Shown piece after piece: positions 41,582 to 51,015 of a DNA stretch of 64,000 nucleotides; position 1 is the stretch's first letter; each line of letters starts with the position of its first letter. The notes beneath the pieces were generated by a model. The model saw only the letters and a list, made by a program, of their open reading frames with translations, had not been told where the DNA came from and ran no database searches. Both the position numbers and the translations under genes were made by a program. This stretch comes from Billgrantia antri (lineage in GTDB: Bacteria; Pseudomonadota; Gammaproteobacteria; Pseudomonadales; Halomonadaceae): assembly GCF_019430905.1 (NCBI RefSeq), contig NZ_JAHYCA010000001.1, positions 605,095-669,094 of the forward strand, given 5' to 3'.

Positions 41582-43138
41582 ATGACCACACAGGATGCTC
41601 GAGTGTGGCGGTGCGGCGTCGCGCCGCTGGCTCTGCTGCTTGCCTCCTCAGCCTTGGCCCAGACGGACAGCGACGAGCTGCCTCGCCTGCAGAGCGCAGA
41701 GTGCCCGACCCAGGCGCTGCGCGAGCTGGACGCCACCTGCCATACCTTTCATGCCCCCGAGAACTGGGAAGACTCCAATGGCAATACGATCTCGCTGCCC
41801 GTGGCGGTGATCGAGCCGGAGGGCGGTGCAGCGGACGAAGACAAGCTCCCGGTTTTCTTCTTTCCCGGCGGCCCCGGTTACTCGTCACTGGGCGAGCGGG
41901 AGTACATGGAACAGCTGCTCGAGGACATCGGCGAGCGCACCCTGGTCACCATGGACCATCGTGGTTTCATCCATGCCGACCCGTCCCTGGAATGTCCGGA
42001 GTACGCCGCCGTCTCTCCCTACCACAACATCATCCATACCCCCGCAATCACCGCCTCGCTCGAGCCGATGCACCGCCTGTCCATCATTACCTCGGAAGTG
42101 GAGGCGTGCCATCGCAAGCTGACCGCCGAGGGACACGATGTCAGTCAGTACAACAGCCATGCCGTCTCGCGCGACGTGGACGAGATCCGCCGGCTGCTCG
42201 GCTACGAGCGCATCGACGGCTTCGGTTCTTCCACCGGCAGCGGCACCCTCGCCTCGTTCATTCAGTACCATCCCGACAGTATTCGCGCCGCCATCTTCGG
42301 CTGGCCGTGGTTCAACCACCTGCGCAATCGACCACCGGTGGACGAACTCTACACGGCCAAGCAGACTTTCACCGATACCTTGGCGCTGTGCGTCGCCGAA
42401 GATCAGGCCTGTCGTGAGCTGCTGCCCAACTGGATGCAGTCCATCGATCGCGCCCGGCGAAGGCTGGATGCCCGTCCCTACGTGGCCCATGTCGCCACGC
42501 CCTACGGCCGCACCCAGACACTCTATTTCGATGGTGCGGCATTTCTCGACACTCTCTATCTGACTCTGGCCAGCGACTACGCCGAGTTGCCGAGCCTGGT
42601 AGCCGATATCGAGGCGGGCGACTATGCACGGCTCGAAGATTTTTTTCGCATCGAAGACCATGACCCCAACCCCGAGGCACCCAACTATGCGTTGGGCTAC
42701 TTCCTCGCCCACGTTTGCAGCGACATGGGAAGCAACCGCCCAAGCCCGACCGACTCCATCGCGGCCGTCGAGCGCGACCCCGCCGTGCTCGGCTTCGAGC
42801 CGCCCTGGCTGTGCGCTTGGTGGGGCGAGGATGGCGACGTACCCGCCGAGCACAATGACCCACCGGTCAGCGAGATACCCGCCTTGGCGATTCACGGCCA
42901 GATGGATCCCTGCTGTGGCACGCGCTGGAGTCGGCATCTGCAACGCACCATGCCCAACCTGCAGTTCGTCGAGCTGCAAGCACTCGGTCACAATCCGGTC
43001 AACGAGTGTCGCTCGAGCATGATCCAGGCCTTTCTCAACGATCCGGAGCGCCCCGTCGACGCCAGCTGTCGCGAGGAAACCGCCCGCGAGCCATGGGTGA
43101 CCGAGCCTCCCGGGGCCATGGAAAACGACGACGCATGA
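41582..43138 (+). CDS. Secreted S33-like alpha/beta hydrolase (TAP-like)
   Basis: The 518-residue protein has a signal peptide (GVAPLALLLASSALA) and an alpha/beta-hydrolase domain. The oxyanion region is FFFPGGPGYSS; the nucleophile elbow is GFGSSTGSG with S217; D and H are likely in AIHGQMDPCCG and ALGHNPV. This is the pattern of tripeptidyl aminopeptidase-like / proline iminopeptidase family enzymes of the periplasm. Several cysteine pairs (CAWW, DPCCG) suit disulfides. It probably trims peptides outside the cytoplasm. No operon partner; a GAGAGGGA site precedes the ATG. Confidence 0.83.
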   Translation: MTTQDARVWRCGVAPLALLLASSALAQTDSDELPRLQSAECPTQALRELDATCHTFHAPENWEDSNGNTISLPVAVIEPEGGAADEDKLPVFFFPGGPGYSSLGEREYMEQLLEDIGERTLVTMDHRGFIHADPSLECPEYAAVSPYHNIIHTPAITASLEPMHRLSIITSEVEACHRKLTAEGHDVSQYNSHAVSRDVDEIRRLLGYERIDGFGSSTGSGTLASFIQYHPDSIRAAIFGWPWFNHLRNRPPVDELYTAKQTFTDTLALCVAEDQACRELLPNWMQSIDRARRRLDARPYVAHVATPYGRTQTLYFDGAAFLDTLYLTLASDYAELPSLVADIEAGDYARLEDFFRIEDHDPNPEAPNYALGYFLAHVCSDMGSNRPSPTDSIAAVERDPAVLGFEPPWLCAWWGEDGDVPAEHNDPPVSEIPALAIHGQMDPCCGTRWSRHLQRTMPNLQFVELQALGHNPVNECRSSMIQAFLNDPERPVDASCREETAREPWVTEPPGAMENDDA

Positions 43139-43392
43139 AATGACCGCCCCCGATCGTCGACGGCAACCGCCGTCGGCGGTCGCTCGAAGCACGCCACCAC
43201 CTGCCTGACCGGCACGAGAGGCCAGCGCACTGTCCCTATTCCCCACTCCCACGCGGCCGCGTCAGCCGCCAGTCGGCACCGACTCGGCCGGGATGACGTG
43301 CGCGGCTGTTCGATGGCTTGTGGGTTTATTGCTACGTTGGGGGCATGGTGGGAAAGCATGGAGAAAAAGCATGGCAGTTCTAAAGGATTAGT

Positions 43393-46300
43393 ATGAGACA
43401 GCAGTTCACCCATCGCACTCAAACACTGCGCCGTGCGGCGAACCGGTCTGCGCTCCCGATCCTCCTGGCTGGCCTGCTGGCCAGCGTACTGATGGCGGCC
43501 AAGGCTCACTCCGGCCAGGTCGGACTGCCTCGCTTCCCCTCGATCAGCCCCGATGGTTCGGAACTCATCTTCAGTTGGCGCGGCGACCTGTGGCGAGCCT
43601 CCAGCGAAGGCGGCGTGGCGGTGCGCCTGACCCGCCACAACCTCGACGATCTGCACTCCAGCTGGAGTCCTGACGGCGAGTGGGTGGTGTTCGCCTCGAT
43701 GCGCGACGGCTATCTCAACCTGTGGCGTATGCGCCGTGACGGCAGCGAGCTCAGCCAACTGACCCATGGCGACCAGCACCTGCGCAACCCTTCCTACGCC
43801 ATCGACCGGAATGGCGAGCCGGTGATCACCTTCTCGGGCATGCTCGAGGCCGACGTCTACCGCGACCAGCGTCCTTACCGGATCTCCCCGGAAGGTGGCG
43901 ATTACGACCGGCTGCACGATGCCTTTGGTTCCGAGCCCCAGCTCTCACCCGACGGTCGGCGCGTCATCTTCACCCGCGGCGGGGCCTATCACGACTGGAA
44001 CCGACGTCACTACCGCGGTCCGGACGCCATGAACATCTGGCTGCACGAGTTCGGGACCGGGCGTTTCGAGCCGTTGACCGAACGCGACGGCGACGACGGC
44101 ATGGCCCGCTGGGTCGATGAGGACACCCTGCTGTTCATGTCGGACCGCGAAGACCAGACGGTCAACCTGTACCGCATGGAGCTCGACGCCGAGCGCTCCA
44201 TCGAACGACTCACCGAGTTCGACGAGCACGACCTGCAGCATTTCGATGTGTCGCGCGACGGCAGCACTGCCGTGCTGCAGGTGTGGGATAACTTGCTGAC
44301 CCTCGACCTCGAGGCGCCTGATGCCGAGCCCGAAGCCATTTCGCTGCGGGCACCGGAGGATGGACGCGACCTGTATGCCTTGCGTCGCATCGACCGCGAC
44401 GTGAGCGAAGCGGCGCTGAGCCCCGACGGCAAGACCATGGCCTACATCGCCTATGGTCGCGTCTATGTGCGGTATGTCGACGAGCAGAGCCCGACGCTCG
44501 CCGTGACCCCCGGCACCCATGCTCGCCACGAAGATCTTGCCTGGTCGCCCGATGGCCTACGCCTTTACTTCGTCAACGACGCTGACGGCACCCAGTCCAT
44601 CCATGAGGCGCGTGTCGCCCTGACCCGCGAAGAAGTTCGCCGGGTGCACGACCGGCAGCAGGGGCGCGGGCGTGCCACCTCCCGGCGCTGGGATGGCGAC
44701 TCCACCGTCTCGCTCGCGACGGCCACGCCTCCCCCCGAGCCGGCCACAGAGCAGGCCGAAGAGGTACCCGATGCCGACCTGGATCCGGACATTCGGGTGC
44801 GCGGGGAAGAACCCGAGGACCCTTTCGCCCCGCAGGACCCAGGCCTTGTACTGGACCCCATCGTGACGCCGATGCCCGCCGACCCGCCGACCTTGCCCGA
44901 ACCCACGCAGCAGACCCAGGAGAATATCGGCAGCATTCCCGAGGAGGATCTGGTGGAAGAGACCGACGACGTCCCGGAGGATCGCGACCCAGCCCGCTGG
45001 CACGACGCGATCCAGTTCGAGGTTCGCCCGGTGGTGGCCGGCGAGCACAACGACCGCGACGTCTCGCCCTCCCCCGACGGTCGCATGCTGGCCTTTCGTC
45101 GTGGACGCGGCGATCTGGTCATTCACGACCTCGCGAGCGGCGAAACACGTACCCTGGTCGAGGGCTGGGATAGCTTCATTCACTGGCGCTGGTCTCCCGA
45201 CAGCCGTTACATCGCCTACTCGCAGAATGATCTCGACTTCAGCGCCAACATCTTCGTGGTGCCGGCGGACGGCTCGGCGGAGCCGGTCAATATCACCCGT
45301 CATCCACGCAACGACCTGAACCCACGCTGGTCGGTCGACAGCCGTAAGCTCAGTTTCATCTCCAATCGCTCCGGCGAGAACTACGACCTCTACCGGGTCT
45401 ACCTGGACCGTGAACTCGAGACGCTGACACCGCGCGAGATCACCACCTATTACCGCGATGCCAGGGAGGCGACACGTGACGCATCGCCACTGCCAGTGGA
45501 GGGGCAGGACGGTAATACCGCGGCAGCGGACACTCCCGAATTGGAGCTGGACGATGCCTGGCGCCGCATCGAACCGGTCACGGCATCGCCGGTCCACCAC
45601 ACCGGCAACGAGATGACGCCGGACGGGAGTCGCTATGTCTTCAATGCTGGCGGTGAAGGACTCGTGGCGATGAACTGGGATGGTCGCCAACGCACCCGTA
45701 TCGCCCCAAGCGCCAACGTCCAGCAGCTCAACCTGAGCGGCGAACAGGTCGTCTTCATTCGCGGCGGACGAGTCGGTGTGGCCAACCTCACGGGCAGCGG
45801 CTCACCGCGCTACCTGAATATCAGCGACCGCATACGCATCGATCGACGCAAGCAGGCGCTGCAGAAATTCCATGAGGCGGCACGCGTCATCGGCGTCAAC
45901 TTCTATCGCCAGGACATGAAGGGACTGGATTGGCCGGAGGTAGTAGCGGATTACGCCAGCCTGATCCGTCGCGCCCGCACACCGAGCGAATTCAGCGATA
46001 TCACCAACGGCTTGATGGGTGAGCTGGCCGCCTCGCACATGGGCGTCTCCAACCCCGGCCCGGTGTCGGCATTGCGCGAACCCTCGGGCCGGCTGGGCAT
46101 CGAGTACGAGAGCATTGTCTCCCAGCAGGATGAACGCCAGGGCTATCGAATCACCGAAGTGATACCGGGGGGGCCGGCCAGTCGCGGCCCCATGCCGCTG
46201 GAGCCGGGCGACATCATCACCGAAATCGGCCTGCAGCCCTTCGCGGAGGGCGAGACCCTGCTGCAGCGCTTGCGCGGCCAGGTAGACCAAGAGGTAGTGG

Positions 46301-47025
46301 TCACCTTCGACCGCCCGGGCCGCAATGGCTACACCGAGTATCGCACCATTCTCACGACGGTGGACCTGGCCGATTTCGCACGCCTGAAATACGATGCCTT
46401 TAGGGAAGAGAGCCGCCGCCAGGTCGACGAGCTCTCCGACGGGCGACTGGGCTACCTGCACATCCAATCGATGAACCAGACCTCTCTGGAGGGTTTCCAG
46501 GGGGATCTATATGCCGCGGCCGCCGACAAGGACGGCTTGATCATCGATGTGCGCAACAATGGCGGCGGCCATACCACGGACCGTATTCTCACCTCGATCA
46601 TGGCCGAAGAGCACGCCTACACGATCCCGGCGGGTGCCGACCGCGACAACACCGGTCACTACCCACAAGACCGGCTCGATGCCCCGCGCTACACCTTGCC
46701 GGTCAACATGCTGGCCAACGAGAAGAGCTACTCCAACGCCGAGATACTGGCCCACGCCTTCCGCACCCTGGAGCGTGGCCATCTCGTAGGCGAGCAGACC
46801 TACGGCGGCGTGATCTCCACCAACAGCCATACCTTGATCGACGGCGCCACCGTACGGCGCCCCTTTCGCGGCTGGTATCTTCCCGACGGCACTGACATGG
46901 AACACAACGGCGCCATGCCCCTCCTGAGGGTGGAACAGACGCCGGAGGACGAGGTAGCCGGGCGTGACCGGCAGCTCGAGGCGGCGGTGGATGACCTGCT
47001 GAAACGCATCGACACCGGTGAGTGA
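43393..47025 (+). CDS. Tricorn-like S41 protease with beta-propellers and PDZ domain
   Basis: The 1210-residue protein has the Tricorn architecture: a signal-like N-terminus (LPILLAGLLASVLMAAKAHS), PD40/WD40-like beta-propeller repeats with repeated SPDG motifs (such as SWSPDGEWVVF), an acidic insert of about 100 residues (roughly 437-536) between the two propeller halves, then a C-terminal core with the S-H pair S881-H882, a PDZ domain around 900-975, and the tail-specific S41 domain with nucleophile S1114 in KSYSNAE and E1170 in DMEHNG. It likely degrades peptides in the periplasm. The Asp next to the Tricorn nucleophile is Asn here. AAAGGA precedes the ATG. Confidence 0.85.
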   Translation: MRQQFTHRTQTLRRAANRSALPILLAGLLASVLMAAKAHSGQVGLPRFPSISPDGSELIFSWRGDLWRASSEGGVAVRLTRHNLDDLHSSWSPDGEWVVFASMRDGYLNLWRMRRDGSELSQLTHGDQHLRNPSYAIDRNGEPVITFSGMLEADVYRDQRPYRISPEGGDYDRLHDAFGSEPQLSPDGRRVIFTRGGAYHDWNRRHYRGPDAMNIWLHEFGTGRFEPLTERDGDDGMARWVDEDTLLFMSDREDQTVNLYRMELDAERSIERLTEFDEHDLQHFDVSRDGSTAVLQVWDNLLTLDLEAPDAEPEAISLRAPEDGRDLYALRRIDRDVSEAALSPDGKTMAYIAYGRVYVRYVDEQSPTLAVTPGTHARHEDLAWSPDGLRLYFVNDADGTQSIHEARVALTREEVRRVHDRQQGRGRATSRRWDGDSTVSLATATPPPEPATEQAEEVPDADLDPDIRVRGEEPEDPFAPQDPGLVLDPIVTPMPADPPTLPEPTQQTQENIGSIPEEDLVEETDDVPEDRDPARWHDAIQFEVRPVVAGEHNDRDVSPSPDGRMLAFRRGRGDLVIHDLASGETRTLVEGWDSFIHWRWSPDSRYIAYSQNDLDFSANIFVVPADGSAEPVNITRHPRNDLNPRWSVDSRKLSFISNRSGENYDLYRVYLDRELETLTPREITTYYRDAREATRDASPLPVEGQDGNTAAADTPELELDDAWRRIEPVTASPVHHTGNEMTPDGSRYVFNAGGEGLVAMNWDGRQRTRIAPSANVQQLNLSGEQVVFIRGGRVGVANLTGSGSPRYLNISDRIRIDRRKQALQKFHEAARVIGVNFYRQDMKGLDWPEVVADYASLIRRARTPSEFSDITNGLMGELAASHMGVSNPGPVSALREPSGRLGIEYESIVSQQDERQGYRITEVIPGGPASRGPMPLEPGDIITEIGLQPFAEGETLLQRLRGQVDQEVVVTFDRPGRNGYTEYRTILTTVDLADFARLKYDAFREESRRQVDELSDGRLGYLHIQSMNQTSLEGFQGDLYAAAADKDGLIIDVRNNGGGHTTDRILTSIMAEEHAYTIPAGADRDNTGHYPQDRLDAPRYTLPVNMLANEKSYSNAEILAHAFRTLERGHLVGEQTYGGVISTNSHTLIDGATVRRPFRGWYLPDGTDMEHNGAMPLLRVEQTPEDEVAGRDRQLEAAVDDLLKRIDTGE

Positions 47026-47036
47026 GCCAGGTCGGC

Positions 47037-47360
47037 TCACTCGCCGAAGCCGTAGTCGCGCTCCACACGGGCCACCCGCACCCGGTAAGCCGCGTACCAC
47101 TCGCTGCGTCCCAGGCGCTGGGCTTCGCGGTGCTCCACCTGCTGCTTCCAGCGCTGGATCGCTTCGAGGCTGTCCCAGTAGGAAACCGTCACGCCCAGCG
47201 CCTCGCGCGCCGACTCCATGCCGAGAAAACCCGGCTGCTGGGCGGCCAGTTCGGTCATGCGCTCGGCCATCAACCCGTATCCGTTGTCTTCTGCGGTACG
47301 GAGTGACGTGAAAATGACGGCGTAATAGGGTGGCTCGGGGGTATTCGCGATGCGTGTCAT
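47037..47360 (-). CDS. Antibiotic biosynthesis monooxygenase (ABM) family protein
   Basis: The 107-residue product has a ferredoxin-like ABM fold: YYAVIFTSLRTAEDN, YGLMAERMTELAAQQPGFLG, and VTVSYWDSLEAIQRWKQQVEH (single strand-helix units). Such small dimers may be heme oxygenase-like or quinone-modifying enzymes; no cofactor residues can be named here. It is convergent with the tricorn gene and divergent from the MFS gene. Confidence 0.88.
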   Translation of the reverse strand: MTRIANTPEPPYYAVIFTSLRTAEDNGYGLMAERMTELAAQQPGFLGMESAREALGVTVSYWDSLEAIQRWKQQVEHREAQRLGRSEWYAAYRVRVARVERDYGFGE

Positions 47361-47424
47361 AAGGCCTCTCGTAAGTCATGATCGATAGAGGGTGTTTCCC
47401 CTGGCGCCATTCTCGGAGAGTATA

Positions 47425-47447
47425 AGCGCGCGCGCAGCCCGCGCGCT
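47425..47447 (+). promoter_or_regulatory. GC-only stem-loop in the MFS leader
   Basis: A 7-bp stem AGCGCGC / GCGCGCT encloses a nine-base loop in the leader of the MFS gene, about 25 bases before its ATG. No T-tract follows. It may hold back translation or be chance in GC-rich DNA. Confidence 0.25.
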
Positions 47448-47471
47448 CCTACCTCTGCTGCGGGAGACGGC

Positions 47472-48629
47472 ATGCTGACGCTGGATCATGGAAGACGGGT
47501 CACCCTGAGCTATTTCGTCGTCTTCATTGCCATCGGCATGTGCGTCGGCCTGCTCGGCCCGACGCTCCCCTACCTCGCCGACATGACGGGATCGGGCATG
47601 AGCCAGATCGCCATCCTGTTCACCGCCCGCGCGCTGGGAACCATGCTCGGCTCGGTGCTCTCCGGGATACTGATCGACCGCTTCGACGGGCACCGCGTGC
47701 TGGCGACGATGCTGCTGCTGCTCGCGGCTGGGCTTGCCGCCGTGCCGTTCAGCCAGGCACTGGCCCTGTTGACCGTCGTGCTGTTCCTGCTCGGCCTGGC
47801 CGAGGTGTCGGTCAATGCCGGGGCCAACACGCTGCTGCTGTGGACTCACGGCCCCGCGTCGCCGCCCTGGATCAGCGCGCTGCATTTCTGCTTTGGCCTC
47901 GGCAACATGTTGATACCGCTCGTACTAGTGGTAGTGCTACGCCAGGGGTTCTCGTTCGCCTGGGCGTTCTGGCTCGTCGCCCTGTACGTTACGGCACTGT
48001 CGTTTCCACTGCTACGTCAGTCGAGTCCGAAGCCACCCGATATCGCCATCACCCAGCGCAGCGCCCCCCCGACCCGGGACGGCTGGCGGCTGGCCATCTT
48101 CCTGCTCATGTTTGGCCTCTACGTCGGCATGGAAGTCACCTTCGCCGGCTGGGTGACCGCCTATGGCGTACTCAGCGGCACGGCGCCGGCGGACGCCGCC
48201 TTGCTGGTGACTCTGTTCTGGCTGACGCTGTCGGCCGGGCGCCTGCTGGCCATTCCCCTGATTCGCCTGCTGTCGCCCTGGAAGGTCTTGCGCGGCTGCC
48301 TCGCACTAGGCCTGTTTGGCGCCCTGGCGCTGCACTTCCTGTGGCTGCCGTTACCGTTGGTGGCCCTGCTCTTCGGCCTGGCGTCATCGGCCATCTTTCC
48401 CACCCTGTTTGGCCTGAGCAATCAGCTGATGCCCAACAGCGGGCGTACCACCGGCTGGATCTTCCTGGCCAGCGGGCTCGGCGGCATGGCGATCCCCTCA
48501 CTGACCGGGCCACTGCTGGAACGTGCCGGGACGAACGCCTTTCCCATCCTGCTGATCGCCCTGGTCGGCCTGTTACTGCTGGGGCTCACCCTCCTCCGCG
48601 CCAGGGTCAAGCGCGGCGCTGTATGCTGA
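47472..48629 (+). CDS. MFS transporter
   Basis: The 385-residue protein has about 12 hydrophobic helices, with the MFS helix 2-3 loop at GILIDRFDGHRVLATM and the family-like ending LIALVGLLLLGLTLLRAR. An unusual feature is a helix-4 to helix-6 stretch rich in aromatic residues. CGGGAGACGGC before the ATG gives a ribosome site. The substrate is unknown. It is convergent with the DUF3422 gene and divergent from the ABM gene. Confidence 0.87.
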   Translation: MLTLDHGRRVTLSYFVVFIAIGMCVGLLGPTLPYLADMTGSGMSQIAILFTARALGTMLGSVLSGILIDRFDGHRVLATMLLLLAAGLAAVPFSQALALLTVVLFLLGLAEVSVNAGANTLLLWTHGPASPPWISALHFCFGLGNMLIPLVLVVVLRQGFSFAWAFWLVALYVTALSFPLLRQSSPKPPDIAITQRSAPPTRDGWRLAIFLLMFGLYVGMEVTFAGWVTAYGVLSGTAPADAALLVTLFWLTLSAGRLLAIPLIRLLSPWKVLRGCLALGLFGALALHFLWLPLPLVALLFGLASSAIFPTLFGLSNQLMPNSGRTTGWIFLASGLGGMAIPSLTGPLLERAGTNAFPILLIALVGLLLLGLTLLRARVKRGAVC

Positions 48630-48635
48630 ACGCTC

Positions 48636-49868
48636 TCAGTGCTGTTTCACCCGCCAGATACGCCATGCCAGCAGACCGATGATCATACCGCTCAAGGGTC
48701 CCAGGATGAGCGCCGCCGTATGCGGCGGGATGGCGATGCCGAGCGCTCCCAGGCTCTCCAGCCCCAGCTTGAACAGGCTGAACACGTAGTAGCTGATGAC
48801 GATGATCGACAGCCCCTCCACCGCCTTCTGGATCTTGAGTTGGCTGCTGGCCCGCTCGTCGAGGCTGTTAAGAATGCTGGAGTTCTGTTCCTCGATCTCG
48901 ACCTGGGCCCGGGTACGCAGCAGGTCGTTCAAGCGCGCGGCACTTTCAGCCAGGCTCTCCTGGCGCTGGTGAATGGCGGCACAGTAGTGCACCGTGGGCC
49001 GGAAGCGGCGCAGAAGAAAGGTGCCCAGACGCGGGCAATGGTCGACCCGCGCCTCCCTGAGTTCCTCGATGCGGGAGAAAACGATGCGTGCATAGGCTTC
49101 GGTGGCACTGAAGCGCTGGCGCGAGCGAGCACCGCTGCGCTCAAGTCGCGCAGAGAGCAGAGAGAGAGCCGTCAGTAGAGGGCGTGGATTGGCATCCTCC
49201 TGTTCGGCATTGCGATCGGACAGTTCGCCCAGCTCCAGCTCATAGGCCTGCAGCTCGAACGCCAACTCCTTGGCCAGGGGCAGCGACAGCGAGGCCATCA
49301 TGCGGTAGGTCTCGATTTCGAATAACCGGCGCACCATCCGCCCGAGGCGAAAGGCATTGAGGCCATGATTGAGCAGTAGCAGACGGGTGTAGCCTCCCGC
49401 ATCGAGACGGAAGTCGCCCCAGATCGTCGCGTCGCCACCGCCGACCTGCGAGCCGGCCGGGTCGCTGAAACCGTAGGCCTCGGCGCTGCCCCGCCAGGCA
49501 TCATCGCCTTCCACCAGCACCAGCGTGGCGTTGATCAGCGCATCGCTCTGGGATTCGACGACCGAAGCCAGCCACGCCGGGGGTGCCGCCCAAGGCTCGA
49601 GGCCCGCCGCCTTGGGCACCATCACGGTAAGCGTCGAGAACTCGGTGTGCCGCTCCCATTTCAGCACCTTGTCATCGAGCGTGAGAATCTGTTGGACGGC
49701 CTCGTCGTCGAAGGCGAGACCGGTGGCCTCTGCCAAGTGGGACAGGAGCTCGGTATGCGCCTGGGCATCGGCCAGGAAGGCATAGTGGTAGAGATGGGCC
49801 GGCTCCGAGAAATAGATCGATGGTCGGGCGTGCAGTTCGTTATGCAAGCGTTCGCGTTGTGAGTGCAT
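48636..49868 (-). CDS. DUF3422 family membrane protein
   Basis: The 410-residue protein begins RERLHNELHARPSIYFSEPAHLYHYAFL, typical of DUF3422, contains TEFSTLTVMVPK and GDFRLDAGGYTRLLLLNHGLNAFRLGRMVRRLFEIETYRMM (broken mid-helix), and ends with two hydrophobic segments (LSIIVISYYVFSLF, then AALILGPLSGMIIGLLAWRIW). It is an inner-membrane protein of unknown function. The long middle region has coiled-coil-like helices. It stands downstream of the convergent MFS gene. Confidence 0.88.
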   Translation of the reverse strand: MHSQRERLHNELHARPSIYFSEPAHLYHYAFLADAQAHTELLSHLAEATGLAFDDEAVQQILTLDDKVLKWERHTEFSTLTVMVPKAAGLEPWAAPPAWLASVVESQSDALINATLVLVEGDDAWRGSAEAYGFSDPAGSQVGGGDATIWGDFRLDAGGYTRLLLLNHGLNAFRLGRMVRRLFEIETYRMMASLSLPLAKELAFELQAYELELGELSDRNAEQEDANPRPLLTALSLLSARLERSGARSRQRFSATEAYARIVFSRIEELREARVDHCPRLGTFLLRRFRPTVHYCAAIHQRQESLAESAARLNDLLRTRAQVEIEEQNSSILNSLDERASSQLKIQKAVEGLSIIVISYYVFSLFKLGLESLGALGIAIPPHTAALILGPLSGMIIGLLAWRIWRVKQH

Positions 49869-49962
49869 TCGATGGGCCTGAAAGGGGATCGATCCTTGAG
49901 ACTAAGGTCTAAAGAGCGCGCCGCCAACCCCGCTTTCGACTGCCATGGCACACGCTTTGGTA

Positions 49963-50886
49963 CTAGCGAGACCTCGTGCCGGCGGAGGAGGGTTCGGCAA
50001 CGCCTTCATCGACCAGGACCTCCAGCGGCACCGGCCCCTGCAAGAAGCGCCCGATCCAGGCCAAGGCACTGGGCAGGCTGGCGCGCCACACACGCCAGGT
50101 ATGACCGCCGCTCAGCACCTCCATGGCCACTAGGTCCGGCTGGTGCGGTGCCAGCGCCTGGCGCACGAGCCGCGTATGATGCTCGGCATTGTAGACGTCG
50201 CGATTACCGGCACTGAGATAGAGAGGCACTACTGCGTCTCGTTCCAGGTAGCCTTCCAGGTGGGTAGTGTAGTTTCGGCGCTGCCACAGCGTCTCGTCGA
50301 AGTCGCCCTTCTCGTCGAGGAAGGCGGGGTGCCGCCAAGCCGATGAGTTACGCGGTGGCAACGGATGGTAGCTGGCCGGACTGAGGGCCGCCGCCGCGGC
50401 GAACAGGTCCGGCCGCTCGAGCACGAAGTTGAGCGTGCCGTAGCCGCCGGCCGAGAGCCCGCCAATGGCACGCCACTCGCGCCGGGGCACGACCTGCCAG
50501 GTCTCCTCGACGGTGGGCATGAGTTCCTGGAAAAAGGCCGAGCGCGCCGACTCGTTGTGACCGTCGATCCACCAGCTCTCGCTGCCGGGCATGACGATGA
50601 CCGTGGGCGGCATGAGGCCCTCGCGAATCATGTGATCGGCGGCCTGCTCGATCCCTCCGCTCTCGACCCAGTCCCTTTCGCTGCCGAACGAACCGTGCAG
50701 CAAGTAGAGAACCGGGTAGGCCTGGTTCGTCTCGTGGTAGCCATCCGGCAGGTACAGGGCGTAATGATAGTCACGCCCCAGTATCTCCGAGGCGAAGCGG
50801 TGGTACGTGATGTCGCCGGCCTGTGACGCGCCCCCCCACAGGAGGGCGATGCCCAGTGCGGCGGCAAGCGCACGTTTGAGGGTCAT
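49963..50886 (-). CDS. Secreted esterase of the putative-esterase (EstD/feruloyl-like) family
   Basis: This 307-residue protein has a signal peptide (ALAAALGIALLWGGASQA) and an alpha/beta-hydrolase domain: YPVLYLLHGSFGSERDWVE carries the oxyanion side, GGLSAGGYG holds nucleophile S145, and YLSAGNRD and SGGHTWRVW may supply D and H. It is close to S-formylglutathione hydrolase-like and enterochelin esterase-like enzymes acting in the periplasm. The start MTLKRAL was chosen for its signal peptide; the longer frame adds 24 residues. It is divergent from the acyltransferase gene. Confidence 0.85.
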   Translation of the reverse strand: MTLKRALAAALGIALLWGGASQAGDITYHRFASEILGRDYHYALYLPDGYHETNQAYPVLYLLHGSFGSERDWVESGGIEQAADHMIREGLMPPTVIVMPGSESWWIDGHNESARSAFFQELMPTVEETWQVVPRREWRAIGGLSAGGYGTLNFVLERPDLFAAAAALSPASYHPLPPRNSSAWRHPAFLDEKGDFDETLWQRRNYTTHLEGYLERDAVVPLYLSAGNRDVYNAEHHTRLVRQALAPHQPDLVAMEVLSGGHTWRVWRASLPSALAWIGRFLQGPVPLEVLVDEGVAEPSSAGTRSR

Positions 50887-51015
50887 GGCACGGGGCTCCT
50901 TGTGCCGAAGTGCAGCGCCATAAGCGAAGCCTATCGCGGAATCTCTCCGTCTCGTCATGGTCCGACAATGTATCGACGGTCGGTGTTCCTCGCTCCCAAG
51001 GAAGGAAGGGCGCTC

